A stretch of 7,754 bases of DNA from Methyloprofundus sp. (GCA_013138555.1 WTCN01000111.1:1-7754); one strand, 5' to 3'; shown: positions 1 through 5,914, counted from the first letter of the stretch. Program-made: numbers and translations. The notes: generated by a model from the sequence alone, not told the origin.

Positions 1-144
1 TTTAAGCCACAAGATCGTTATTATATTAATGAGCAAGGCTGGTGGTTTTTTACTGTTGATAGAGTAAGCGGACCTTTTGTAAATAAACCTGATTGTGTTG
101 ATGCGTGTCGACGGTATATACAAAAACGTGAGGGTGTTTTGTGA
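1..144 (+). CDS. C-terminal end of a small DUF6316-like protein (5' end outside window)
   Basis: The first frame is open from base 1 to a TGA at 142-144 and gives the last 47 residues of a protein. The visible part has an aromatic core (RYYINEQGWWFFTVDR), then a GPF motif and a basic end (RRYIQKREGVL). From memory this order, a tryptophan/phenylalanine strand followed by an R/D residue and 'GPF' and then a short helix, resembles the small DUF6316 family of gammaproteobacteria, whose function is unknown; I cannot confirm this without a search. It is the only clear plus-strand gene in the window. A hairpin starts in its stop codon (143-163) and a strong terminator follows at 203-235, which supports a true gene end here. 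The start codon and full length cannot be judged. Confidence 0.6.
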   Translation, partial: FKPQDRYYINEQGWWFFTVDRVSGPFVNKPDCVDACRRYIQKREGVL

Positions 145-202
145 AAGCCAGATGGGTGCTTTCCAGCTACGCTACAAGCCTTTATTTTTTATAAATCAGG
201 AT

Positions 203-235
203 AGGGTGGACAATGATTGTTTGTCCACCCTTTAT
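203..235. terminator. Bidirectional hairpin terminator between convergent genes
   Basis: An 11-bp perfect stem (AGGGTGGACAA at 203-213 with TTGTCCACCCT at 221-231) encloses a 7-base loop and is followed on the plus strand by TTTATT. It lies 58 bases after the plus-strand stop codon and about 70 bases after the stop of the minus-strand YcxB gene, so it can serve both convergent genes. The T tract is short on either strand. Confidence 0.75.
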
Positions 236-289
236 TGCTATAAGAGAATGATGAATTTTACTAAGCGGGAAATTCAGTGTTAGTAGGTT

Positions 290-303
290 TTCTCTATAGA
301 GAA
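290..303. repeat. 14-bp perfect palindrome next to the ycxB-like stop codon
   Basis: TTCTCTATAGAGAA is a perfect palindrome with no spacer, ending 4 bases outside the stop codon of the YcxB-like gene. It could be a protein-binding site or chance; no partner gene points to a role. Confidence 0.3.
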
Positions 304-306
304 GAG

Positions 307-828
307 TTAGCCATATAAATCAATCATTTTTTTAATTTGTTTGGAGAATTCTTCGATATTCCCTTCTGATACGGTTTCAATAGGAACAACTAAAGCAGCG
401 CCATTGTCCAGGACGATATGGATATAATCTTTGATATGTTCTATACGCAGGATAGTTTTCCAGGGCATTTTATTTTTACCGCTAGGGGACTTTTCTGCTA
501 ATGCTTTAGGGTCAATTCTTAAAGTGTACTGACCAAACATCGCCTGTTTTTCTCTATCGGTATAACTTTTTAAGATTTGTCTGCGAAAGCTTAAAATAAT
601 AACCTGGGGGATGACAATTGCCCAGCAAATAGAAATGGTAACAATATAGAGAGCGGTACGATAATCGCTATAATATGACCAGAGAAATAGGCCAAAGACA
701 GCTAGCATACCGGGAAAAAATAAACGGTTTCTTTTTAATTTCTTTTGTAAGTCTTCCGATTGATCTATTTGTAATTCGTTGTAATGTATTAAATCTCTTT
801 CGCGGAATTCATATTCAATTTCAAGCAT
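307..828 (-). CDS. YcxB-family membrane protein (YcxB-like C-terminal domain)
   Basis: 173 residues. A charged N-terminal stretch (1-35) is followed by two hydrophobic segments at about 36-54 and 58-80 (LFFPGMLAVFGLFLW; IVTISICWAIVIPQVIILS), then a soluble C-terminal region (about 100-173). The C-terminal part has the pattern I associate with the YcxB-like domain (PF14317): W123-K-x-I, then IEHIKDYIHI, then an AxVVPI turn at 145-150, then a helix. The family is widespread and of unknown role; it resembles PH-like domains attached to a membrane hairpin. The start is the ATG at 826-828, with an AGGG-type sequence about 10 bases upstream. It lies 119 bases downstream of radA on the same strand and may be partly co-transcribed with it, although a promoter-like sequence lies between. 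Family assignment is from recognised pattern; function is unknown. Confidence 0.8.
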   Translation of the reverse strand: MLEIEYEFRERDLIHYNELQIDQSEDLQKKLKRNRLFFPGMLAVFGLFLWSYYSDYRTALYIVTISICWAIVIPQVIILSFRRQILKSYTDREKQAMFGQYTLRIDPKALAEKSPSGKNKMPWKTILRIEHIKDYIHIVLDNGAALVVPIETVSEGNIEEFSKQIKKMIDLYG

Positions 829-912
829 TGCCTAACCCTTTGTGTCTTTATATTTCAATGATGGATTTATAAAAAATATACCCGCCATACTGTTATTATT
901 TTTAATCACGGT

Positions 913-941
913 ATTATAACCTCTACTCTACTCAGGTATGG
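913..941 (-). promoter_or_regulatory. Possible sigma-70 promoter for the YcxB-like gene
   Basis: On the minus strand a perfect TATAAT (913-918) lies about 85 bases before the ATG at 828, in the 119-base gap after radA. The hexamer 17 bases upstream (CCATAC, 936-941) is a poor -35 match, so the call rests mainly on the -10 box. Confidence 0.27.
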
Positions 942-947
942 AAGTTT

Positions 948-2318
948 TTAGCTTATATCCGCGAATGCAGTGAGTGCTTCTGTCAGGCTTGCAACAGGAA
1001 AGATCTGTAAACCGGCAATTGCTTTCTTGGGGGCGTTTGCTTTGGGGATAATGGCTTTTTTAAAGCCGTGTTTTGCTGCATCATTAAGTCGGGCATAGCC
1101 GTTGGCAACGGGTCTTATTTCGCCATTTAAACCCAGTTCACCAAAGAAAAAACTATCATGCGGGACAACCGTATCTTTTAGGCTGGACACAATGCTGACT
1201 AGTATGGCTAGGTCGGAGCTGGTTTCGGTAACTTTGATACCGCCCACGACATTGGCATAGATTTCATCACTGGCGGTAAATATGCCGCCATGTCGCGTTA
1301 AAATCGCCAGTAACATGGCTAGGCGGTTTTGATCAAAGCCCACTGCTAAACGGCGTGGGTTACCATACTGACATTCGGTGACCAATGCCTGAATTTCAAC
1401 TAACAGTGGGCGAGTGCCTTCCCATAAGACAGTGACAACACTGCCTGGTGAAGGTTTTTCGGTGCGGTTTAGAAACATGGCGGAAGGGTTTTTGACTTCT
1501 TTTAATCCGCTACTATCCATGGCAAAAAAACCTAACTCACCGACACTGCCAAAGCGGTTTTTATCCGCTCTTAGTACTCTAAAACGCGCGTCATCGGTAG
1601 AGGCAAGAATCAGCTGGGTATCGACAATATGACTTAAGGTCATAGGGCCTGCTAAAGATTGATCTTTAGTGACATGGCCGACCATAAACACCGAGACATT
1701 ATTTTGTTTGGCGTACTGGGTCAGGTAACTTGCCGACTCTTTGACTTGTGATACCGAACCCGGGGTTGATTCGGAAGTCTGCGTATGCATGACTTGGATA
1801 GAATCAATGACCAGAATGCGGGGTTTAAGATCATCTAGCACTTCACAAATGCGCTGTACCGAAGTCTCCGTTAGCATTTTGATTTTGTTCAAAGGGAGGT
1901 TAAGGCGTATGGCGCGTTGTGCAATTTGCTGTAAAGATTCTTCGCCTGATACATAGAGCACGGTGATGTCTTTTTCAGCAACCTTGGCAATAACCTGTAG
2001 TAACAGGGTGCTTTTCCCTGCACCTGGTGTACCACCAATCAGCACCATGCTGCCACGTACAATGCCTCCGCCTAGCACACGATCAAACTCGGAAATACCT
2101 GTTGATAGTCGTTCAGTTTGCTCAATAGTAACTTCGGAGAGTAACTGCACATTACTTTTTGTGCCACTATATCCTAAACGCTGGGTGTTTTCCGAAGCAC
2201 TGCTTAGGCGCACCTCTTTAATGGTGTTCCATGCCTGACAGGCGCTACATTGTCCTGCCCAGCGAGGTGAGTCTGCACCGCAGTCTGTACAGACAAAGGC
2301 AGTATTTTTTTTTGCCAT
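948..2318 (-). CDS. radA: RadA/Sms DNA repair and branch-migration ATPase
   Basis: 456 residues, close to the usual ~460. The domains are in canonical order: a C4 zinc finger (C10, C13, C24, C27, followed by W30), a RecA-like ATPase with Walker A GGTPGAGKST (95-104, K102) and Walker B ILVIDS (168-173), the RadA-specific KNRFG motif (253-257) after the conserved GHVTKD stretch, and a C-terminal Lon-protease-like domain (about 275-456) that in RadA lacks peptidase activity. RadA is a RecA-related helicase that promotes branch migration and processing of recombination intermediates in the cytoplasm. Start ATG at 2316-2318; the upstream sequence has only a weak ribosome-binding site. The gene follows a PilZ gene after a 112-base gap that carries a strong hairpin (2348-2392). 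Identity is secure. The Walker A variant has Thr-Pro-Gly-Ala where many RadA proteins have Asp/Glu-Pro-Gly-Ile, a minor change. Confidence 0.98.
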   Translation of the reverse strand: MAKKNTAFVCTDCGADSPRWAGQCSACQAWNTIKEVRLSSASENTQRLGYSGTKSNVQLLSEVTIEQTERLSTGISEFDRVLGGGIVRGSMVLIGGTPGAGKSTLLLQVIAKVAEKDITVLYVSGEESLQQIAQRAIRLNLPLNKIKMLTETSVQRICEVLDDLKPRILVIDSIQVMHTQTSESTPGSVSQVKESASYLTQYAKQNNVSVFMVGHVTKDQSLAGPMTLSHIVDTQLILASTDDARFRVLRADKNRFGSVGELGFFAMDSSGLKEVKNPSAMFLNRTEKPSPGSVVTVLWEGTRPLLVEIQALVTECQYGNPRRLAVGFDQNRLAMLLAILTRHGGIFTASDEIYANVVGGIKVTETSSDLAILVSIVSSLKDTVVPHDSFFFGELGLNGEIRPVANGYARLNDAAKHGFKKAIIPKANAPKKAIAGLQIFPVASLTEALTAFADIS

Positions 2319-2341
2319 AGCGTTTATATTTCAATGGTAAC

Positions 2342-2398
2342 TGGAAGCGAGGTCTTCAGCCCCGCTATCTCAATGCGGGGCTGAAGACCTCGACTCCA
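2342..2398. repeat. Long perfect hairpin between the PilZ gene and radA (REP/MITE-like)
   Basis: Two 18-base arms (2348-2365 and 2375-2392) are perfect reverse complements around a 9-base loop (TATCTCAAT). After a two-base mismatch the pairing resumes for four more pairs (2342-2345 with 2395-2398). The stem is GC-rich (GAGGTCTTCAGCCCCGC core) within AT-rich DNA. No T tract follows on either strand, so it is not a standard intrinsic terminator. The form fits a REP-type or small palindromic mobile repeat, or an mRNA-stabilising hairpin in the leader of radA. Confidence 0.8.
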
Positions 2399-2430
2399 AA
2401 ATAGTTGTAGATTTTATTTTGTGCACATTC

Positions 2431-2802
2431 CTAAACAGGGTGCGTGAGTTCAATAAGCTCTCTTGCTAATAATTTATTGCTATCTGAATCCTCTCCAAGC
2501 AGATGCTGGAGTAATGCACTCTTGTCTATATCAATATGTTCACATTTAAAACCGGCTTCATTGTCTATGACGTGACTGATAGATAAGTTCATTATAATGG
2601 CGCTTATTTCAGGTGCTTGTATCGTCAGGGTGTATAGCGATTCTATATTTTGCTGTTCCCAGGTGTGTTTAAAGCGGAGTAGGCAGCCGTGTAGAGACAT
2701 ATCAATAATTTCGCAGGGCCATTGGCTGTCTTCATGGGTGAGTACGGCTTGCAGCTTAGTTAATCGTTTCTGATAGTGGTTGCGCTTGCTTTCAAGGTTC
2801 AT
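2431..2802 (-). CDS. PilZ-domain protein, MapZ (PA4608)-like
   Basis: 123 residues, a single PilZ domain. The DxSxxG motif is intact (D34-M-S-L-H-G39), and the C-terminal part (GFKCEHIDIDKSALLQHLL, then LLARELIEL) closely follows what I remember of P. aeruginosa MapZ, a c-di-GMP-binding adaptor that controls chemotaxis methyltransferase activity; in that species the gene is also next to radA. The N-terminal RxxxR loop appears eroded: R7-N-H-Y-Q11, so the second arginine is glutamine, and the neighbouring arginines are K6 and N8. Binding of c-di-GMP is therefore doubtful. The ATG at 2800-2802 is 6 bases after the stop of the FHA gene, with only a weak GAG as ribosome-binding site, which suggests translational coupling. 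Function as a chemotaxis adaptor is inference from family and context. Confidence 0.85.
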   Translation of the reverse strand: MNLESKRNHYQKRLTKLQAVLTHEDSQWPCEIIDMSLHGCLLRFKHTWEQQNIESLYTLTIQAPEISAIIMNLSISHVIDNEAGFKCEHIDIDKSALLQHLLGEDSDSNKLLARELIELTHPV

Positions 2803-2808
2803 GATACT

Positions 2809-3432
2809 TTAACTCATAAAAAATTGCATGGGAACATTATCAATAAGAAGCACGTCGTTATTTTTTAGCAGTAGCGTTTTATCCGCTAGAGGAGCGTTAT
2901 TGACTGTTATGCGTTCATCGGCTTCTAGCATGGAGACATAATAACCTCCTTTTCTATGGGTAACGATGATGATGCCTGCGCCACTACGGCCTAAACGGGT
3001 CATGGTTTTCTTGATCGGAATTAGGCGGCCTATATGCTTGCCCCCCATAACCTGAAGATTTGCTTCGGGGATATGTTTATTACTTGATAGTTCCTGATTA
3101 AGCACCTTGTTTCCCTTATCCGGTGAAGGAGGAGAGAGAATAGCTTCCGTGCTATTGTAGATAATACGGTGTTTACCTAGGGTAATAGTGTCGCCATTCT
3201 TTAACGAATGTTGCTTTAGCTGCTTGCCATTAATAATTAAAGGAAAATCAGCATTTAACTGTTTGATAACACACTTAGACTCATTTATTATGACGGCTGC
3301 ATGAGCAGGGGCAATTGCTAAGCTATCAATAATCAGGTTATTAGTTTCATCTCGCCCAATATGAATAACGCCAGATTCGAATAATGAAGATTGTATCGGT
3401 TTGTCTTTAAAAAAAATGCTAAATTTTGCCAT
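2809..3432 (-). CDS. Two-domain FHA protein
   Basis: 207 residues, no signal peptide or membrane segment, so probably cytoplasmic. The first FHA domain (about 1-95) shows I-G26-R27, NNLIIDS (31-37), H44, ING (67-69) and L-K-N-G-D (77-81). A linker rich in S, P, N and K (about 96-122) leads to a second FHA-like domain (about 125-207) with L-G-R (147-149), a GGYYV strand (162-166), V-N-N (177-179) and N-D (192-193) before the last strand. FHA domains bind phosphothreonine peptides. Here the family Ser of the S-x-x-H loop is Ala41 in the first domain (IAPAHA), and the second domain has no S-x-x-H. Similar double-FHA proteins occur in beta- and gammaproteobacteria, where I recall C-terminal domains degenerate in the same way. 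No kinase or phosphatase is in the window. It heads an apparent operon with the PilZ gene. Confidence 0.85.
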   Translation of the reverse strand: MAKFSIFFKDKPIQSSLFESGVIHIGRDETNNLIIDSLAIAPAHAAVIINESKCVIKQLNADFPLIINGKQLKQHSLKNGDTITLGKHRIIYNSTEAILSPPSPDKGNKVLNQELSSNKHIPEANLQVMGGKHIGRLIPIKKTMTRLGRSGAGIIIVTHRKGGYYVSMLEADERITVNNAPLADKTLLLKNNDVLLIDNVPMQFFMS

Positions 3433-3466
3433 TTTATCGGGGGTATATTTGTGCTGTTTCTTTATT

Positions 3467-3496
3467 AGTATAGACGTATTTTCACAGTGTTGCTAA
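3467..3496 (-). promoter_or_regulatory. Probable sigma-70 promoter of the FHA-PilZ(-radA) operon
   Basis: On the minus strand a TTAGCA box (3491-3496, four of six matches to TTGACA) is separated by 18 bases from TATACT (3467-3472, five of six matches to TATAAT). Transcription would start near 3460, giving a leader of about 28 bases before the FHA ATG at 3432. Placement directly before the first gene of the operon supports it. Confidence 0.5.
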
Positions 3497-3826
3497 AAAA
3501 CATAAGAGGTTTATTTATTTGGCGCTTTTAATGCCTTTAATCTAGTACAGCACCCTGTCAGTTTACTAACAAAAACATCCATCATTCCCGATTGCTTAAG
3601 CGCCTAGACTCCTGCTAGAAGCATGCAGGAATTATGGCTTAGTGACTAGCCTAGTTAAAGCGATAGTGAGTTGATAACACTTGGAGTGATGGGCGTAGCG
3701 CGCCCTTTGACCTTCTTGTAGTGAGTTTGCCGGATTACATTTTTTAATGCTGTGCAATAAAAAATCTAATCCAAGCTACACTGATTAGGGTGTATCTACA
3801 AAAAACTCAGTAAACTGTCGTTATTT
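3497..3826. other. Gene-free gap with several small hairpins
   Basis: The space between the FHA gene and the yfjD-like gene has no convincing reading frame on either strand. Besides the FHA promoter and the hairpin at 3732-3772 it contains TCCTGC/GCAGGA (3610-3615 with 3625-3630), GGGCG/CGCCC (3691-3695 with 3701-3705) and TACAC/GTGTA (3777-3781 with 3790-3794). The left part (about 3593-3662) can fold into a longer imperfect structure. The density of inverted repeats suggests a repeat-derived region, but I recognise no named element. Confidence 0.5.
3732..3772. repeat. AT-rich near-perfect 19-bp hairpin
   Basis: Arms at 3732-3750 (beginning GGATTA) and 3754-3772 (ending TAATCC) pair at 17 of 19 positions around a 3-base loop (TGT). 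It lies 55 bases after the stop codon of the yfjD-like gene, but no T tract follows on the minus strand, so it is not a classical terminator. The GGATTA...TAATCC ends recall a common bacterial intergenic palindrome family (GGATTACGC...), expanded here by A/T runs. Confidence 0.65.
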
Positions 3827-5068
3827 TTAAGGTAAAAATTTAATCTGGGTGATCGTATGTTTGTTGCGGCTAATAATTTCTACCGGGTGATCATGTAGCA
3901 TAAGGCTAGTCCCCGTTTGAGGTATGGTTTCCAGAAACTCAATGATTAAGCCATTGATTGTTTTCGGACCGTGCGTCGGTAAGTTCCAGTGTGTAATACG
4001 GTTGAGTTCTCTGATTGTGACACTACCATCTACGATATAGCTTCCGTCTTCCCGTTTCTTTACGTCAGCCTCTTCAATCATAATTTCACCGACGATCCCT
4101 TGTAGTAAATCATCCATGCTAACCAGGCCTTGTACATCGCCATATTCATCGACAACCAGGCCAATACGAGCCTGATCAAATTTAAAGTCCTGTATTTGTT
4201 TGTGTAGCGGAGTTGTTTCGGGGATGAAGAACGGTGTGATCAGGTTGTTGCTGATATCCTGTTTGCTGAAATCATCTTTATCAAAAAGCTGGGTCAGTAT
4301 GGTTCTTAGATGTAAAAAACCTATAACGCGATCTATACTTTCTTTGTAGACAGGGATGCGTGTGTATTGACTTTTTTTGAGCTGGTAAATGATGTCCTCT
4401 AATGGGTCCTCTATATTGATGCCCATAATTTCATTGCGAGGTGTCATGATGTCTTCGACAGTGGCACTTTCAAGATCAATGATACCCAGTAAAATATTTT
4501 TATATTTTTCTGGCATAATCGAGTCTGTTTCGGCAACGATACTTTTCAGCTCGTCTTTATTGAGTGTTGCATGGTTATGTTCGTGAGCTTTAATACCAAA
4601 AATGCGCAGTAAGCCGTTGGCAATCAGATTTACAAACCAGACGATAGGGTAAAAAATCTTCAGTAAAGGGGTATAAATCCAGGATGCCGGGAACGCTAGT
4701 ATTTCTGGCTTAAGGGCTGCCAGTGTTTTAGGGGCAACTTCCGAGAAGATGAGTACTACCAGTGTCAGAATCCCTGCCGCTATTGCGATACCTTCATCTC
4801 CCATAAGGCGCATGCCGATAATCGTTGCCAGAGACGATGCCAGAATATTAACAAAGTTGTTACCCAGTAAAATCAGACCCAAGAGGCGATCAGGCCGTTT
4901 TAGTAGTCTCTGGGCTTTTTTTGCGCTTTTATGCCCTTGTTTGACGAGATGTTGAAGGCGATAGCGATTGAGCGTCATTAACGCTGTTTCGGAGCCTGAG
5001 AAAAACGCAGACAAACAAAGTAAGACGGCGAGTACAGCGAAAAGTATACTAAGAGGAATATCGTTCAA
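3827..5068 (-). CDS. yfjD: CNNM/CBS-domain membrane transporter, YfjD/CorB type (HlyC/CorC family)
   Basis: 413 residues, near the ~428 of E. coli YfjD. The N-terminal CNNM (DUF21) domain (about 1-165) carries the family signatures AFFSGSETALMTLNRYR (21-37), LLGNNFVNILASSLAT (67-82) and FSEVAPKTLAAL (108-119), with hydrophobic membrane segments at about 4-25, 62-82, 94-112 and 131-158. A CBS pair follows (about 205-262 starting IMTPRNE, and about 275-330 with VDEYGDVQGLVSMDDLL), then the C-terminal CorC/HlyC transporter-associated domain (about 340-413, with DGSVTIRELN). The CorB branch is linked to Mg2+ transport or efflux in the inner membrane, with ATP-Mg sensing by the CBS pair; substrate here is inferred. 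The start is a TTG (5066-5068): an in-frame TAG lies four codons upstream and no ATG or GTG lies between, while the next ATG (residue 31) would remove the first membrane helix. No clear Shine-Dalgarno is visible. Confidence 0.93.
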   Translation of the reverse strand: MNDIPLSILFAVLAVLLCLSAFFSGSETALMTLNRYRLQHLVKQGHKSAKKAQRLLKRPDRLLGLILLGNNFVNILASSLATIIGMRLMGDEGIAIAAGILTLVVLIFSEVAPKTLAALKPEILAFPASWIYTPLLKIFYPIVWFVNLIANGLLRIFGIKAHEHNHATLNKDELKSIVAETDSIMPEKYKNILLGIIDLESATVEDIMTPRNEIMGINIEDPLEDIIYQLKKSQYTRIPVYKESIDRVIGFLHLRTILTQLFDKDDFSKQDISNNLITPFFIPETTPLHKQIQDFKFDQARIGLVVDEYGDVQGLVSMDDLLQGIVGEIMIEEADVKKREDGSYIVDGSVTIRELNRITHWNLPTHGPKTINGLIIEFLETIPQTGTSLMLHDHPVEIISRNKHTITQIKFLP

Positions 5069-5122
5069 GAATAGATGCTAGGTTTAGTTAAGTTATGTAT
5101 AGTTTCTATGATGCAAAAAGAT

Positions 5123-5128
5123 TGTCAA
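5123..5128 (-). promoter_or_regulatory. Consensus TTGACA box upstream of the yfjD-like gene
   Basis: On the minus strand a perfect TTGACA lies about 55 bases before the TTG start of the yfjD-like gene. The best -10-like sequence (TATACA) is about 21 bases further on, too far for a normal spacer, and hexamers at 16-18 bases are poor. A promoter in this 300-base gap is expected because the upstream gene is separate; this box is the best anchor. Confidence 0.35.
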
Positions 5129-5220
5129 GTATAAGTAGGGAGAAAACCTTATTAAAATTAATATGAATAATGAAATTACATTAATTATTTTCTGTAATGT
5201 TTTGATTTATCGGTGTTGTT

Positions 5221-5373
5221 ATGGGAGGGCTGTCAAAAAGCTATTTGGATTTAATTTTAATCAAAGGCGTTATGATGGGCTCTTTTTATGGGCTATGGTT
5301 TTGCATATTTATGTCAGGTAACTTTCATAGCCATGCAAAAGTAGTTTATACTTTTTGCAGGTTATTCTTCTAG
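5221..5373 (+). CDS. Possible small membrane protein (50 residues), doubtful
   Basis: An ATG at 5221 opens a 50-codon frame ending in TAG at 5371-5373, inside the 308-base gap between the yfjD-like gene and the methyltransferase gene and convergent with the latter (3 bases from its stop). The product has one strongly hydrophobic stretch (about 10-31, LILIKGVMMGSFYGLWFCIF) with lysines on both sides and a basic C-terminal part, as expected of a single-pass small protein. There is no recognisable Shine-Dalgarno, no known family, and inverted repeats overlap its second half, so it may be a chance frame. Confidence 0.2.
   Translation: MGGLSKSYLDLILIKGVMMGSFYGLWFCIFMSGNFHSHAKVVYTFCRLFF
5291..5359. 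other. Set of competing inverted repeats after the methyltransferase gene
   Basis: Three pairings share this stretch: GGCTATG (5291-5297) with CATAGCC (5326-5332); TTTTGCAT (5299-5306) with ATGCAAAA (5333-5340); and TGCAAAAGTA (5334-5343) with TACTTTTTGCA (5349-5359, one bulge). The ATGCAAAA segment can pair either left or right. On the minus strand the third hairpin starts 18 bases after the methyltransferase stop and may act as a weak terminator, although no long T run follows. Confidence 0.45.
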
Positions 5374-5376
5374 TTT

Positions 5377-5859
5377 TTAGTGCTTTTTAGGAGAAGAGTC
5401 CTCTTTTAGCAGAGGTAACCACCTAGGAACACTGTTTTTGTAGCTTATCCACTCAGCAGTAAATTTTTTTTCTGCCCAGGGCTCTTCATGCATCTTTACT
5501 CTGAGGTCAAAAGCTAAAGATAAAAATAGCGTAAACCCGAAAACGATAGGGGATGCCGTGATGATGACCCAGCCTAATAAAATAAAGATAACACCAACAT
5601 ACATCGGGTTTCGGGTATATTGATATAGACCGACTGTCACCAGTTTTTTAGGGGGGTCCCAGGGTGCTAAAGTGCCTTTTCCTGATACATAAAAGTCTCT
5701 TACGCAATATAAAAGAATACTTAAGCCAAATCCTAGTATCAGGAGTCCGAAAAAATTTCCTTCAGCTTTGTAAGGATCAGAGCTCGCTAACATGTAAGGA
5801 ACGACACCAGCGACGATGGCAGGAACCATTAAAAAAGCCATAAGGGCACGTAGAAACAT
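5377..5859 (-). CDS. Integral membrane methyltransferase, isoprenylcysteine/phospholipid type (ICMT/PEMT-like)
   Basis: 160 residues with four hydrophobic segments at about 4-25, 36-53, 86-103 and 104-119. The signature region GLYQYTRNPMYVGV (77-90) holds the R-x-P-x-Y motif of the ICMT/PEMT superfamily, and the cytosolic end has E125-E126 followed by F133, Y140 and V-P-R-W (144-147), the usual cofactor-binding layout for S-adenosylmethionine. Bacterial members methylate varied small or lipid substrates, so the substrate is unknown. Start ATG at 5857-5859, with an A/T-rich leader and no clear Shine-Dalgarno. It stands alone: 113 bases from the dehydrogenase gene upstream and 308 bases from the yfjD-like gene downstream. 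Hairpins before it (5890-5903, 5915-5940, 5946-5962) suggest that transcription from the upstream genes is at least reduced. Confidence 0.85.
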   Translation of the reverse strand: MFLRALMAFLMVPAIVAGVVPYMLASSDPYKAEGNFFGLLILGFGLSILLYCVRDFYVSGKGTLAPWDPPKKLVTVGLYQYTRNPMYVGVIFILLGWVIITASPIVFGFTLFLSLAFDLRVKMHEEPWAEKKFTAEWISYKNSVPRWLPLLKEDSSPKKH

Positions 5860-5885
5860 TTTAATATTAAGTGAAAAGTGTTGAA

Positions 5886-5903
5886 TAAAGCGACTGTCGT
5901 CGC
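5886..5903 (-). terminator. Weak intrinsic terminator candidate after the dehydrogenase gene
   Basis: On the minus strand GCGAC-GACA-GTCGC (5903-5890) forms a 5-bp GC-rich stem with a tetraloop and is followed by TTTATT. It lies about 70 bases after the dehydrogenase stop and 30 bases before the methyltransferase ATG. The stem is short. Confidence 0.4.
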
Positions 5904-5914
5904 CGAAGAAACTT

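Noticed and set aside
95..283. Plus-strand 62-codon frame after the first gene
   Set aside because: It starts inside the real DUF6316-like coding end in another frame, reads straight through the hairpin terminator at 203-235, and its product has no coherent pattern.
675..872. Plus-strand 65-codon frame opposite the start of the YcxB-like gene
   Set aside because: It overlaps the coding start and leader of the YcxB-like gene antisense and has no motif or ribosome-binding site.
1414..2238. Three plus-strand frames opposite radA (1414-1632, 1741-1956, 1963-2238)
   Set aside because: Antisense shadows of a fully canonical radA; products are low-quality serine/arginine-rich strings without motifs.
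3511..3585. 24-codon minus-strand frame starting ATGATGGATG in the gap before the FHA gene
   Set aside because: Very short, no ribosome-binding site, no pattern; it ends just upstream of the FHA promoter and looks like chance.
4389..4955. Plus-strand frames opposite the yfjD-like gene
   Set aside because: Antisense shadows of a complete CNNM-CBS protein, with no start signals or family pattern.
5291..5340. H-type pseudoknot from the interleaved 7-bp and 8-bp repeats
   Set aside because: The loop that would have to cross the first stem has zero bases, so both stems cannot form together; they are better read as alternatives.
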